34,955 nt of DNA from Candidatus Parcubacteria bacterium (GCA_019347895.1 JAHWKM010000013.1:1-34955); one strand, 5' to 3'; shown: positions 14,525 to 22,116, numbered from the stretch's first letter. Made by a program: numbers and translations. The notes: generated by a model not told the origin, from the letters alone.

Positions 14525-14728
14525 ATGGCGAAGATTTTTAAACACAAAAGCGAAGTAGCGTATTTTGATTACAAAGATTTTAAGACTTTACAGCGCTACG
14601 TAAATCAATACGGTCAAATAGAGTCGCGTAAAAAAACCGGCTTAAGCGAAAGCCAGCAAAGAAGACTATCGGTCGCTATAAAGCGCGCCCGGCATCTGGC
14701 ATTACTGCCCTTCGTGAATAGAGGATAA
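14525..14728 (+). CDS. rpsR: 30S ribosomal protein S18
   Basis: Platform protein that binds 16S rRNA together with S6. 67 residues, with the S18 core: [19 protein letters not shown], the [20 protein letters not shown] segment and [11 protein letters not shown] at the end. It lacks the N-terminal zinc-ligand cysteines of some S18 proteins. Good AAAAGGAG ribosome binding site. Its stop is followed after one base by the GTG of another small frame (14730). Confidence 0.97.
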   Translation: MAKIFKHKSEVAYFDYKDFKTLQRYVNQYGQIESRKKTGLSESQQRRLSVAIKRARHLALLPFVNRG

Positions 14729-14729
14729 T

Positions 14730-14897
14730 GTGACACGCCTTTCACGCTTTCCGATCGCCCCAGATTACACCTGTACGGCTGCAAACACTCGACCTGCTCT
14801 CGATGTAGCTTATGGCTACCTCTCCATCAGTTCAAGCGTTTTCGCTCGCCCAGGAGTAATCTGCTGTCAAACTGAAATCGCGGAAGGCGTGCTATGA
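14730..14897 (+). CDS. 55-aa reading frame across a 158-bp hairpin, coupled at both ends
   Basis: GTG at 14730 starts one base after the rpsR stop; the frame runs 55 codons through a long imperfect palindrome and its TGA overlaps the next ATG (14894) as ATGA. The peptide starts MTRLSRFPIAPDYTC, has DVAYGYLSIS at the hairpin apex and ends CCQTEIAEGVL. The exact fit between two genes argues that it is translated, at least for coupling. I recognise no family. A Tyr-Gly pair at the apex is shared with the pilM-pilN element. Confidence 0.5.
   Translation: MTRLSRFPIAPDYTCTAANTRPALDVAYGYLSISSSVFARPGVICCQTEIAEGVL
14734..14891. repeat. 158-bp imperfect inverted repeat (rpsR downstream)
   Basis: Outer ends CACGCCTT (14734-14741) and AAGGCGTG (14884-14891), an inner pair CAGATTAC with GTAATCTG, and the apex GTAGC (14805-14809) with GCTAC (14815-14819). 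Arms of about 75 bases each align along their whole length with many mismatches by eye. The midpoint of the outer ends falls on the apex loop, so the symmetry is real. The RNA would fold into one long hairpin. Confidence 0.75.
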
Positions 14898-15196
14898 ACA
14901 AGCAGCAGTATCAGGACATGCAAAGACTAGTGCAAAATTTAGAGCATCGTTTTAAGGACTTGTGCGACGATAAAAACCATCCCGTGTCCCGTTCTTTAGA
15001 ACAAAGCCTTCGATCTTTGGAGGATGCTTTTCAACTAGCAAAAAACCCCCGGTCAATTGAAAACACCGTAGCAAATCTTGAGGATAGTTTTGACCGCTTA
15101 AATAATCCGGCGGTTATGAATCCTGAGCATGCCGATTATTTTGCCGGGCAAATGAAACAAATTAAGATGAACCTTAGAAAATTTGATAACTATTAA
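14894..15196 (+). CDS. Small helical protein of unknown function
   Basis: 100 residues, charged and almost certainly all alpha-helical, with three similar segments each holding a SLE/NLE-type core (LVQNLEHRFKDL, SLRSLEDAFQLAKNP, TVANLEDSFDRLNNP). The spacing of about 24-31 residues suggests an internal helical repeat. No known family recognised; no Cys cluster, membrane span or signal. It is coupled by ATGA to the preceding 55-codon frame and followed 9 nt later by efp, so it travels with translation genes. Confidence 0.75.
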   Translation: MNKQQYQDMQRLVQNLEHRFKDLCDDKNHPVSRSLEQSLRSLEDAFQLAKNPRSIENTVANLEDSFDRLNNPAVMNPEHADYFAGQMKQIKMNLRKFDNY

Positions 15197-15205
15197 AGGG
15201 AATCT

Positions 15206-15769
15206 ATGGCTTTAGGTGTTACAGATTTAAAAAAAGGCACGATATTCCAAATAGAGGGAACGCCGTACAAAGTAATTGAATACAGTCAGAAAGTTATGGG
15301 CCGCGGCGGTTCGATCGTGAATGTTAAAATTAAAAGCTTGATTGATGGCAGAATTTTGGACAAAACCTTTAAAGGCAACGAATCTATTCAGTCTGCCGAC
15401 GTGGTAAACATAAATGCGCAATATCTTTATGCAGACAATAAGAACCTTTATTTCCTGGACACCAAAAGTTACGAGACCCTCCAAGTGCCGGCTAGTCTAG
15501 TTGGCGGCCAAGCGGCCTATCTAATAGAAGGCTGCGCTGTAGTTGCCCAAAGTTTTAACGGTCAGGTTATAGCTGTTGAGTTGCCAAAAAACGTTTTTTT
15601 GAAGGTTATACGAACCGAAGACGCAGTCAGGGGAGACACCTCCTCGGCAGTAACAAAGGAAGCTGAAGTAGAAACCAGTGCCAAGATAAAGGTGCCGGCA
15701 TTTATAAAAACCGGCGACATAATCAGTGTAGATACTACAACTGGCAGTTACCGCGAAAGAAAAAAATAG
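15206..15769 (+). CDS. efp: Translation elongation factor P
   Basis: Rescues ribosomes stalled at polyproline. 187 residues, three beta-barrel domains, starting MALGVTDLKKGTIFQIEGTP and ending in the family segment IKTGDIISVDTTTGSYRERK. The domain-I loop that reaches the peptidyl-transferase centre reads KVMGRGGS, so the tip residue is Arg33 rather than the Lys of EpmA-modified factors, and the usual Pro-Gly before it is Met-Gly. No modification gene is visible in the window. Pro-rich stretches in this window's own proteins (the DHH-like protein and the large secreted protein) are likely clients. Confidence 0.96.
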   Translation: MALGVTDLKKGTIFQIEGTPYKVIEYSQKVMGRGGSIVNVKIKSLIDGRILDKTFKGNESIQSADVVNINAQYLYADNKNLYFLDTKSYETLQVPASLVGGQAAYLIEGCAVVAQSFNGQVIAVELPKNVFLKVIRTEDAVRGDTSSAVTKEAEVETSAKIKVPAFIKTGDIISVDTTTGSYRERKK

Positions 15770-15773
15770 ATTT

Positions 15774-16517
15774 ATGCCGAGTCATAGGCTTGACCAGTAT
15801 CTCCATAAAATGAAGCTAGTAAGCTCCAGAAGCCAAGCGGAAAATTATATAAAACTCGGCTATGTAAAAGTAGACGGCAGGGTAGTAGATAGGCCAAGCA
15901 AACAGGTGACGGATAAATCCGTAGTAACATTTACGGCAGAGAAAACCTATGTTTCCCGGGCCGCATTAAAGCTTGAGTCGGTAGCAGATGGTTTTAAGCT
16001 AAACTTTAACTCAAAGGTTGTCCTTGACGTTGGTAGCAGCACAGGGGGTTTCAGCGAGTATACCTTAAGGCACGGTGCGGCCAAGATAATAGCCGTTGAA
16101 GCCGGAAAAAACCAAATGAACCCAGTGCTTAGGCAGGATAAAAAAATTGAACTGCATGAGCAAACCGACATACGCGATGTTAATAGCCTGAGCACAAAAG
16201 TTGACATTGTACTAATAGACGTTTCGTTTATTTCAATTAGAGAGGTATTGCTACACCTTAGGAACATGCTTGATCCCGATAGCCTTATACTGGCGATGGT
16301 AAAGCCGCAGTTTGAAATGCTTGGAGAAAATCGTAAGCATAAAGGCGTGGTAAAAAATGAGTCAATCCGGCGAGCTATCTTCAAAGAATTTGAACAGTGG
16401 GTTAAACAGAAGTACAAAATAATGGACAAAGCGGACAGCCGGGTCTCCGGCGAAAAAGGCAATAGAGAAAGATTTTATTTGCTGAAACCCATAAGAAATC
16501 AGTTAATGATAAACTAA
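15774..16517 (+). CDS. tlyA: TlyA-type rRNA 2'-O-methyltransferase
   Basis: 247 residues with an N-terminal S4 RNA-binding domain (RLDQYLHKMKLVSSRSQAEN, GYVKVDGRVV) and an FtsJ/RrmJ-like methyltransferase domain. The S-adenosylmethionine motif is VVLDVGSSTGGFSEYTL (82-98). The K-D-K-E catalytic set fits Lys66 (SRAALKLES), Asp149 (LIDVSF), Lys177 (AMVKPQFE) and a Glu near the end (NRERFYLL). TlyA proteins methylate 16S and/or 23S rRNA at C2' of cytidines, but the exact target cannot be read from sequence. Some relatives are annotated as hemolysin; the enzyme role is better supported. Directly downstream of efp. Confidence 0.9.
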   Translation: MPSHRLDQYLHKMKLVSSRSQAENYIKLGYVKVDGRVVDRPSKQVTDKSVVTFTAEKTYVSRAALKLESVADGFKLNFNSKVVLDVGSSTGGFSEYTLRHGAAKIIAVEAGKNQMNPVLRQDKKIELHEQTDIRDVNSLSTKVDIVLIDVSFISIREVLLHLRNMLDPDSLILAMVKPQFEMLGENRKHKGVVKNESIRRAIFKEFEQWVKQKYKIMDKADSRVSGEKGNRERFYLLKPIRNQLMIN

Positions 16518-16521
16518 AAAC

Positions 16522-17193
16522 ATGAGATATTTTAAGGACAGACAAGAAGCTGGAAGGCTTCTGGCTAATAATATTACTCATCACAAAGCACACCACTGCG
16601 TCGTTCTTAGTCTAAGCGACGGAGGCGTTGTGGTCGGCGCCGAAATCGCCAAGACTCTGCACGCCGGGCTTTTTAATTTAGTGACCGAGGAAAAAGAACT
16701 GCCCGGCGAGCTAGACCCAGTCGCCAGTGCGAATTCGGCCGGCTCTTTTATGTACAGCAGCCGCCTGCTTAACAACAACGCTTATTCCACCGGCGAGCTT
16801 GAGCTAATAAAAGCAGAAAGCTACCCGTCTATCCAGCAGGAGCGTATGAACGCGTTTCAGAAAATAAACCGCGTAGCCGACAAAGAAGATTATATTCCCA
16901 GGAGATTACTCAAGAATCACATTGTAGTTTTAGTTTCAGACGGCTTCCGCAACGGTATTTCATTAGACGTGGCTGCTGATTTCCTGAAGCCAATCGCCAT
17001 AAAAAAATTAATTGTAGCATCGCCAATAGCTAGCACGGAGGCAACTGATAAAATCCATCTACTGGCCGATGAAATAGTTTGTCTTGAAGTCGTTGAAAAT
17101 TTTATAAGCATCAATCATTACTATGAAGATAATTCAATTCCCAGCCATGAAAAAATCATAGACAAAATGCGAAATATTGTCTTTGAATGGTAG
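16522..17193 (+). CDS. Phosphoribosyltransferase-like protein with degenerate PRPP loop
   Basis: 223 residues resembling the type I phosphoribosyltransferase fold: an N-terminal FKDRQEAGRLLANNI start and VVLSLSDGGVVVGAEIAKTL strand typical of this group, then the PRPP-loop region IVVLVSDGFRNGISLDVAAD (134-152). In active enzymes this loop is DD-G-ATG-T; here the first acid is Ser139 and the TG pair is Asn144-Gly145. A large insertion (about 60-125) carries no recognised motif. Catalysis is doubtful; a regulatory or binding role is possible. It starts 5 nt after tlyA. The substrate cannot be predicted. Confidence 0.65.
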   Translation: MRYFKDRQEAGRLLANNITHHKAHHCVVLSLSDGGVVVGAEIAKTLHAGLFNLVTEEKELPGELDPVASANSAGSFMYSSRLLNNNAYSTGELELIKAESYPSIQQERMNAFQKINRVADKEDYIPRRLLKNHIVVLVSDGFRNGISLDVAADFLKPIAIKKLIVASPIASTEATDKIHLLADEIVCLEVVENFISINHYYEDNSIPSHEKIIDKMRNIVFEW

Positions 17194-17491
17194 GGCTTTG
17201 TGAATAAAATTTTAGTACGGCGCAATTTAGCAAAAAAGTTATCCACAGCAAGTAACACTTTAAAATTATCATAATAATTTATATTTAACCCGTCTCAAAG
17301 ATGTTATTTAAATATTATTAAATACTTTGCTCGGACACTTAATTTGTGCGCAAATAAAATTGATCTTGTGCGCTAAGTTAAGGATTGCTAGCCTAATTAT
17401 AGGCAGTTAATAAGCTGCTGAAGAGCAAAAAGCGAAACAAAACGCTAAAACACTAAACAGGGAGCTCGCGGGGGATTCTTATCGAAGCAAT
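17194..17491. other. AT-rich spacer with DnaA-box matches; weak origin candidate
   Basis: 298 bases without a gene. It holds a perfect DnaA box TTATCCACA (17239-17247, plus strand) and TTATTCACA on the minus strand (17199-17207), followed by a very AT-rich tract to about 17335. Further on are two direct TTGTGCGC repeats (17344-17351 and 17366-17373, 22 bp apart) and a GCCTA/TAGGC hairpin (17391-17404). This is the make-up of a replication origin or a DnaA-regulated promoter, but only two boxes are present and dnaA is not in the window. Confidence 0.3.
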
Positions 17492-18502
17492 TTGATCAGA
17501 ACCCTAGCGGGCTCTCAAAATAAAGAGACAAAAATCAAAGTGAAACAAAGGTTAAAATTTTTTCGAGTTGGCAGTAAAACGTACTTCCATCACCAAAATG
17601 GAATACTTATTCGCAAAAACCGTTTACGACAATCCGCATTAAATATTTTTACAATACTGGTTGTCGCTGGCGGTTTTTTTGGTTCATACCAGTACGGTTT
17701 CCCGGCCCTGCAATCTGCAAGCTATTTTCGAGCAAAAGACGTAGCTTCTCAAAATATAGTTTCTGCCGAACAAGAACCTAATGAACCCGTACAAGCTCCG
17801 ATTATAAAAGAAGACGAATTGTTGAAATTTGCGCTAAAACAAAAAATTGCCTCCTTCCCGGCTAGTAAGGATTGGTCTGTTTACGCTTACGATCTTTCAT
17901 CCGATAGAACGGTCAACATAAATGAGACCGAAGAATATGACGCTGCCAGCCTGTATAAATTGTTTTTACTAGAAGCGTTAGAAAATAAGGTAGCTTTTAA
18001 TGAATGGGAGCATACCTACGTGGACGGAAAGAGCCTGCGGGTTTGCGCGGAGTTAATGCTGCAGGTAAACGACGACCCGTGCAGCGAATCTTTGGCAGAG
18101 CATTTGAACTGGGAATTTATAGACCAATTTAATCGCCAGAGCGGCTTTGAAAAAACCAGCCTGGCCGGACTAGAAGGGCGTAAAACAACTGCCGTGGAAG
18201 TAGGCGAGCTGTTCATTCGACTTAAAAAAGGCCATACCTTAAGTGATAATGCCCGCCGGTTTGTATTCGACGCGCTTTACCAGCAGGCTTATTCTAAGGG
18301 AATTTCCAAAGGTTGCGGTGATTGCCGAACAGCCGTCAAAGCCGGCGAATTAAGCGGCATAAGCCACGACGGAGGAATCGTGACGCACGGCGGTAAAAGC
18401 TACGTGCTGGTAGTAATGAGCCAAGGCGGCAGCTTTGAACAAATCAGTGAAATAACCAAGCTGGTCGACGGGCGTTTCGGATCACAAAAACCAGCTCTTT
18501 AA
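17492..18502 (+). CDS. Membrane-anchored beta-lactamase-fold serine hydrolase
   Basis: 336 residues from a TTG (17492); a GTG at 17540 is an alternative and neither has a good ribosome binding site. Residues 48-66 form a membrane anchor, and the rest is extracytoplasmic. The domain matches the class A beta-lactamase/DD-peptidase fold: SLYK (153-156) is the SxxK nucleophile motif, NDDPCSE (193-199) takes the place of SDN, and KAGELSG (283-289) replaces KTG. Four Cys (185, 197, 275, 278) could form disulfides. It more likely acts on peptidoglycan or has lost activity than confers resistance. It converges with the ABC permease gene with a 4-nt overlap. Confidence 0.75.
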   Translation: MIRTLAGSQNKETKIKVKQRLKFFRVGSKTYFHHQNGILIRKNRLRQSALNIFTILVVAGGFFGSYQYGFPALQSASYFRAKDVASQNIVSAEQEPNEPVQAPIIKEDELLKFALKQKIASFPASKDWSVYAYDLSSDRTVNINETEEYDAASLYKLFLLEALENKVAFNEWEHTYVDGKSLRVCAELMLQVNDDPCSESLAEHLNWEFIDQFNRQSGFEKTSLAGLEGRKTTAVEVGELFIRLKKGHTLSDNARRFVFDALYQQAYSKGISKGCGDCRTAVKAGELSGISHDGGIVTHGGKSYVLVVMSQGGSFEQISEITKLVDGRFGSQKPAL

Positions 18503-19287
18503 GCCCGCAGTTTATAGCCCTTGGTAAATAGCCGGTAATTCACGCCAAACAGAATCAGTCCGGCACAAGCGATTACTATTAAACTCAAAAAGGGATTTAC
18601 GTCTGAACTTCCCAGCATGGAATAGCGCAGGGTATTTATCATGTAGTAAACGGGGTTAAAACGGGTCAGGGTTTCAAAAGTGTCCGGCAGTAGCGATGCC
18701 GAGTAAAATACACCGCCCAAAAATATTAGCGGTTGTAAAATGAAGGTTTGGTACAGCATTAAATCGTCAAATTTTTCTGCTCTCAGTCCCACCAATACAC
18801 CAGCCATAGCAAAGAAAAAACCGATCAGAAAGAAACTCAATATTGTCAAACCGAAGTGTTCAAGCGGAAGATCCCCAATAAGTATTTTTGCCGTGCTAAA
18901 AGCTATTATCACAATTACGCTGGCCCGGATTAGTCCGCCGAGCGCGAAAGCCATTAAAAGTTCAAGGTTGGATACAGGCGATGACAACTGGTCGTCAATT
19001 GCCCGCTGGATTTTTTGCTGGAGCAGGGAAGAAGAATTATTGGAAAATGTATTTATGGCGAAGCTCATCATCAAAAGCCCCGGGATAATAAAAATAATGT
19101 AGCGGAAGCCTTCCAGCTCATCAATCCTTGACCCCAATGCCGCGCCGAATATGCTTATGTAAAGATAAGTTTCCAGAAGCGGTCCTAATATTGTTTGGCG
19201 CTTAATGCCCCAAAATCTTGATAGCTCTCGGCGCAGAACTGTCCAAAAAGGCAGCCATCTTTGTATAAATTTTTGGCTGTCTATCAT
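18499..19287 (-). CDS. ABC-2 type transporter permease
   Basis: 262 residues with about six hydrophobic helices, of the DrrB/NodJ/CcmB-like ABC-2 family. Characteristic is the ending FLGGVFYSASLLPDTFETLT followed by FNPVYYMINTLRYSMLG. It pairs with the ATPase encoded just upstream; its ATG overlaps the ATPase stop by 4 nt (ATGA). The pair exports an unknown substrate (drug, lipid or polysaccharide). Its 3' end overlaps the convergent serine-hydrolase gene by 4 nt. Confidence 0.88.
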   Translation of the reverse strand: MIDSQKFIQRWLPFWTVLRRELSRFWGIKRQTILGPLLETYLYISIFGAALGSRIDELEGFRYIIFIIPGLLMMSFAINTFSNNSSSLLQQKIQRAIDDQLSSPVSNLELLMAFALGGLIRASVIVIIAFSTAKILIGDLPLEHFGLTILSFFLIGFFFAMAGVLVGLRAEKFDDLMLYQTFILQPLIFLGGVFYSASLLPDTFETLTRFNPVYYMINTLRYSMLGSSDVNPFLSLIVIACAGLILFGVNYRLFTKGYKLRA

Positions 19288-20039
19288 GTGATACCTAGGC
19301 TCCGGGTTAGTTCGCTGCGGCCGACAACCTTCAAATAGACATCTTCTAAGGTTTTTTGTTTAAAGCGTTTTTTCAGCTGCTCCGCCGTGCCAGTCTCAAT
19401 TATCTCGCCTTTATTAATCAATGCGATTTTGTCGCAAAGTCGTTCAGCCTCTTCAATGTAATGGGTGGTTAGCAATATAGTCGTGCCTTGCTGGTTGATT
19501 TTTTTGATATAACGCCAAAGCTCCAGGCGCAGCTCCACATCAACTCCAGCCGTCGGCTCGTCTAAAATCACCATTCTCGGCCTGTGCATCAGGGCGCGGG
19601 CCAGTACGACCCGGCGTTTCATGCCGCCGGAGAGGAAATTACTGCGGGCTTTTCTCTTATCCAGGAGAGAAAAATCTCTCAGCAGCTCGTTAGTGCGTTT
19701 TTGTCTTTCAGCCTTTCGCATTCCAAAATAGCCGCCGTGGAAATCCAGCGTATCCTCAACGCTTAAAAACCAGTCCAAGTTAATTTCTTGCGGTGCCAAG
19801 CCGATGTTGTGGCGGGCTTTTTGATACTCGTCCACCGCGTCATGGCCGAAAATTGCCGCCGACCCTCCCGTAGGCATGGCTAAACCGGTCAGGCAATGAA
19901 TAAGCGTAGATTTTCCGGCGCCGTTTGGACCCAGTAAACCAAAAAAAGAACCCTCCGGGATTTCTAAATCTATTTCTTTTAAGGCATGCGTTCCCGAGCC
20001 ATAAATTTTGCTTAGTTTTTTGACCTCTACCGCGTTCAT
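19284..20039 (-). CDS. ABC transporter ATP-binding protein (DrrA-like)
   Basis: 251 residues. Walker A GPNGAGKST (37-45), Q-loop APQEINLDW, signature LSGGMKRR (136-143), Walker B RMVILDEPTAGVD (155-167) and switch His in LLTTHYIEEAE are all intact, so it should hydrolyse ATP. The GVD after Walker B and the short C-terminal segment are typical of ABC-2 exporters. It follows ychF after 73 nt of low-complexity spacer with AATTTAC-type words and is translationally coupled to the permease. Confidence 0.93.
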   Translation of the reverse strand: MNAVEVKKLSKIYGSGTHALKEIDLEIPEGSFFGLLGPNGAGKSTLIHCLTGLAMPTGGSAAIFGHDAVDEYQKARHNIGLAPQEINLDWFLSVEDTLDFHGGYFGMRKAERQKRTNELLRDFSLLDKRKARSNFLSGGMKRRVVLARALMHRPRMVILDEPTAGVDVELRLELWRYIKKINQQGTTILLTTHYIEEAERLCDKIALINKGEIIETGTAEQLKKRFKQKTLEDVYLKVVGRSELTRSLGIT

Positions 20040-20112
20040 AGCCTAAATACTCAATTTACATTTAACATTGTTAATTGATTGTAAATTGTAAAATTGAAAA
20101 CTGAAAATTTAT

Positions 20113-21204
20113 CTAGAGGTTGAATCTAAATTCTACTACATCGTTTGGCTGCATTACATAATCCTTACCCTCGGTGCGTACTTTACCGGCCGCCTTAGCA
20201 GCGCCTACGGAGCCGGCGGCTATTAGATCATCGTAATTTACTACCTGGGCGGCAATGAAGCCCTTTTGAAAATCACTATGGATTACCCCGGCAGCTTCCG
20301 GGGCGGTGGCGCCTTTTTTGATGGTCCAGGCCCGGGTTTCTTTTTCACCGGCGGTAAGGTAGCTTTGCAACCCCAAAGTTTCATAAGCGGCGCCTACCAA
20401 CTGTTTTAATCCGGACTCTTTAACCCCGTAAGTTTGCAGCAGCTCAGCAGCTTCTTCCTCAGACAGCCCTTGCAGCTCGCTTTCCAATTTGGCACAGACA
20501 AAAACAGATTGGGCAGGCGGCGCTAATTGCGACAGTTCTTTTTTCTTATTTTCATCTGCCAGTGTCTCTTCGTCGACGTTAAACAAATAGATTACCGGCT
20601 TCATCGTCAGCAGCTGCAATTCTTTTTGCAGCCAATCCCAGGCTTCTTGCTTGATGTTTCTGGTTTCAGCAAAAAGTGGCTTGCCATCATCTAACAACAA
20701 CCTGGCTTTTTCCAGCGCTTCCAGTCCTGGTTTGAGCTTGGGGTTCGCCTTAGCCTCTTTTTGTATTCTCGGCAGGCGTTTTTCTATGGTTTGCAGGTCG
20801 GCTAAAACCAGCTCGGTATTTACGACTTGAATATCCTTTAGGGGGTTGTGGCTTTGGTCTACGTGCTGAACGTTCGAGTCATCAAAATCCCGGACAACTT
20901 GGCATATAGCATCGCAGGCCCGAATATGGCTTAAAAATTGGTTGCCCAGCCCTTCGCCTTCATGAGCGCCTTTAACCAACCCGGCAATATCCACGAATGT
21001 GGTTGTGGCCGGAATAATTTTTTTTGAGTTGTAAATTTTAGCCAATTTTTCTAAACGCTCATCAGGCACCGGCACAATGCCGGCATTAGGCTCAATGGTT
21101 GCGAAAGGGTAATTAGCCGCCAAAATATTATTATCGGTCAGCGCGTTAAACAGCGTAGACTTGCCAACATTAGGCAACCCGACTATCCCGATAGATAAAC
21201 TCAT
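20113..21204 (-). CDS. ychF: YchF/OLA1 family ribosome-associated ATPase
   Basis: Universally conserved Obg-related P-loop NTPase that prefers ATP and binds ribosomes. 363 residues, full length. Walker A is GLPNVGKST (9-17), then NYPFATIEPNAGIVPVPDER, VDIAGLVKGAHEGEGLGNQF and the NVDEE pocket in place of NKxD, followed by a TGS-like C-terminal domain (TIKKGATAPEAAGVIHSDFQ, ending in GKDYVMQPNDVVEFRFNL). Its ATG overlaps the stop of hicA as ATGA. A second, truncated ychF start lies 470 bp upstream, between hicBA and doc. Confidence 0.97.
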   Translation of the reverse strand: MSLSIGIVGLPNVGKSTLFNALTDNNILAANYPFATIEPNAGIVPVPDERLEKLAKIYNSKKIIPATTTFVDIAGLVKGAHEGEGLGNQFLSHIRACDAICQVVRDFDDSNVQHVDQSHNPLKDIQVVNTELVLADLQTIEKRLPRIQKEAKANPKLKPGLEALEKARLLLDDGKPLFAETRNIKQEAWDWLQKELQLLTMKPVIYLFNVDEETLADENKKKELSQLAPPAQSVFVCAKLESELQGLSEEEAAELLQTYGVKESGLKQLVGAAYETLGLQSYLTAGEKETRAWTIKKGATAPEAAGVIHSDFQKGFIAAQVVNYDDLIAAGSVGAAKAAGKVRTEGKDYVMQPNDVVEFRFNL

Positions 21205-21416
21205 AGCTGGCTGCGGTCTATGCCGGCATCTTTTAGAATACGGTTTAGCGTGCCAATACTCATAACTCGGTTGTGTTGAGGTACTGAGACAATTCTTTTG
21301 GTTTCAGGGTTTGACATAATAATATGGCTTCCTGTAGTTCTGGCGTGCTCCCAACCGTTCTTTCTTAAAACTTTGATTAATTGCTTGCTGGTTAATCTTG
21401 GAAGTTTCGGACTCAC
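21201..21416 (-). CDS. hicA: HicA-type toxin
   Basis: mRNA interferase of a type II toxin-antitoxin system with a double-stranded RNA-binding-like fold. 71 residues. The catalytic His is His31 in TTGSHIIMSNP, with LTSKQLIKVLRKNGWEHAR before it and VSVPQHNRVMSIGTLNRILK after. GTG start, overlapping the hicB stop as GTGA; its own stop overlaps the ychF start. The order hicB-hicA is the reverse of many hicAB operons. ychF may depend on toxin translation for its own. Confidence 0.93.
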   Translation of the reverse strand: MSPKLPRLTSKQLIKVLRKNGWEHARTTGSHIIMSNPETKRIVSVPQHNRVMSIGTLNRILKDAGIDRSQL

Positions 21417-21631
21417 ACCACCGTAACCTGGCGATGTTGGATCTTGGGCAATTCCCAGCCTTTTTCATCTAGCACAGCTACGTAACCGCTAATAGCGTCT
21501 TGTATCATTGCCATTGCTTCGTCTATAGACCCACCTTCGCTTATGCAGCCTGGCAGCTCAGGTACGTATGCGGTGTAGCCGCCTTCTGTTTGAGGCTCTA
21601 AAATAACATTGAATTTCATTGGTTTATTCAT
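21413..21631 (-). CDS. hicB: HicB-type antitoxin
   Basis: 72 residues from the ATG at 21631, starting MNKPMKFNVILEPQ; the open frame extends to 21694 but a -10 box lies in that extension. The HicB partial RNase H-like fold is clear: GGYTAYVPELPGCISEGGSI then DEAMAMIQDAISGYV. It neutralises HicA. There is no separate C-terminal DNA-binding domain, so autoregulation may need HicA or another factor. The start lies 7 nt after a TATAAT box, so the mRNA is probably leaderless. Confidence 0.93.
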   Translation of the reverse strand: MNKPMKFNVILEPQTEGGYTAYVPELPGCISEGGSIDEAMAMIQDAISGYVAVLDEKGWELPKIQHRQVTVV

Positions 21632-21638
21632 ATGATTA

Positions 21639-21644
21639 ATTATA
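21639..21644 (-). promoter_or_regulatory. -10 box of hicBA, predicted leaderless start
   Basis: On the minus strand, GTTATAATTAATCATATG puts a perfect TATAAT 7 nt before the hicB ATG, with no Shine-Dalgarno. The -35 region is poor. Confidence 0.55.
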
Positions 21645-21674
21645 ACATGGCAATTGACGAGAATAAGGAAGTAG

Positions 21675-21728
21675 CAGCGTAGACTTGCCAACATTCGGCA
21701 ACCTGACTATGCCAATGGAGAGGCTCAT
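21675..21728 (-). pseudogene. Truncated second copy of the ychF start (18 codons)
   Basis: On the minus strand an ATG at 21728 encodes MSLSIGIVRLPNVGKSTL, matching residues 1-18 of intact ychF except Gly9 to Arg, and then diverges. Most base differences are silent (codons for Ser3, Leu, Ser, Ile, Gly, Pro differ in the third or first base), while the last seven codons are identical. Its ATG overlaps the doc stop as ATGA, exactly as the intact ychF overlaps hicA. It is therefore the remnant of a diverged, once-functional ychF that used to follow phd-doc. Confidence 0.85.
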
Positions 21729-22114
21729 TTGCTAGCCTTTTTGCTGTGTTTTTTGATCCAGATCGCCACTTCAACTATATCCGGATTATTAGTTGCTATA
21801 AAAAGGGTATATTCTTCAAGTTGTTTGTTGCTTGCTGTGAGATCGTAGCCATTTATGTTTAAGAAACGATACATTACCAAGGCGGCTGTACGCTTGTTTC
21901 CATCGATAAAAACATGATAATTACACAAGCCTTCGTACAATGAAGCGGCTTTGGTAAAAATATCGGGATATAATTCTTCCGCGCCAAAGCTTGTTTTGGG
22001 TTTTTCAGCTATCGAGGCTAGCATGCCAGGTTCTCTGATGCCTAACGAACCACCTATGTTTTCCACAATATCATCATGTATAGACACTATGTCATCTGCG
22101 CTAACGTAGTTCAT
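21725..22114 (-). CDS. doc: Doc-type Fic-domain toxin
   Basis: 129 residues, Doc/Fic fold. The motif HVFIDGNKRTAA (67-78) matches HxFx(D/N)GNKR of Doc proteins, which phosphorylate elongation factor EF-Tu and stop translation. The N-terminal IVSIHDDIVENIGGSLGIRE and LASIAEKPKTSFGAEELYPD segments are also typical. It follows its antitoxin after 2 nt, and its stop overlaps the start of the ychF remnant. Confidence 0.93.
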   Translation of the reverse strand: MNYVSADDIVSIHDDIVENIGGSLGIREPGMLASIAEKPKTSFGAEELYPDIFTKAASLYEGLCNYHVFIDGNKRTAALVMYRFLNINGYDLTASNKQLEEYTLFIATNNPDIVEVAIWIKKHSKKASK

Positions 22115-22116
22115 TG

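Noticed and set aside
18251-18253. SDN tripeptide in the serine hydrolase as the class A SDN motif
   Set aside because: SDN at residues 251-253 lies too far along the chain, close to the KAG motif; NDD at 193-195 is at the expected spacing from SLYK.
21632-21694. Longer N-terminus for hicB (start at 21694)
   Set aside because: The extension is not HicB-like and contains the -10 box; the ATG at 21631 gives the family's usual start.
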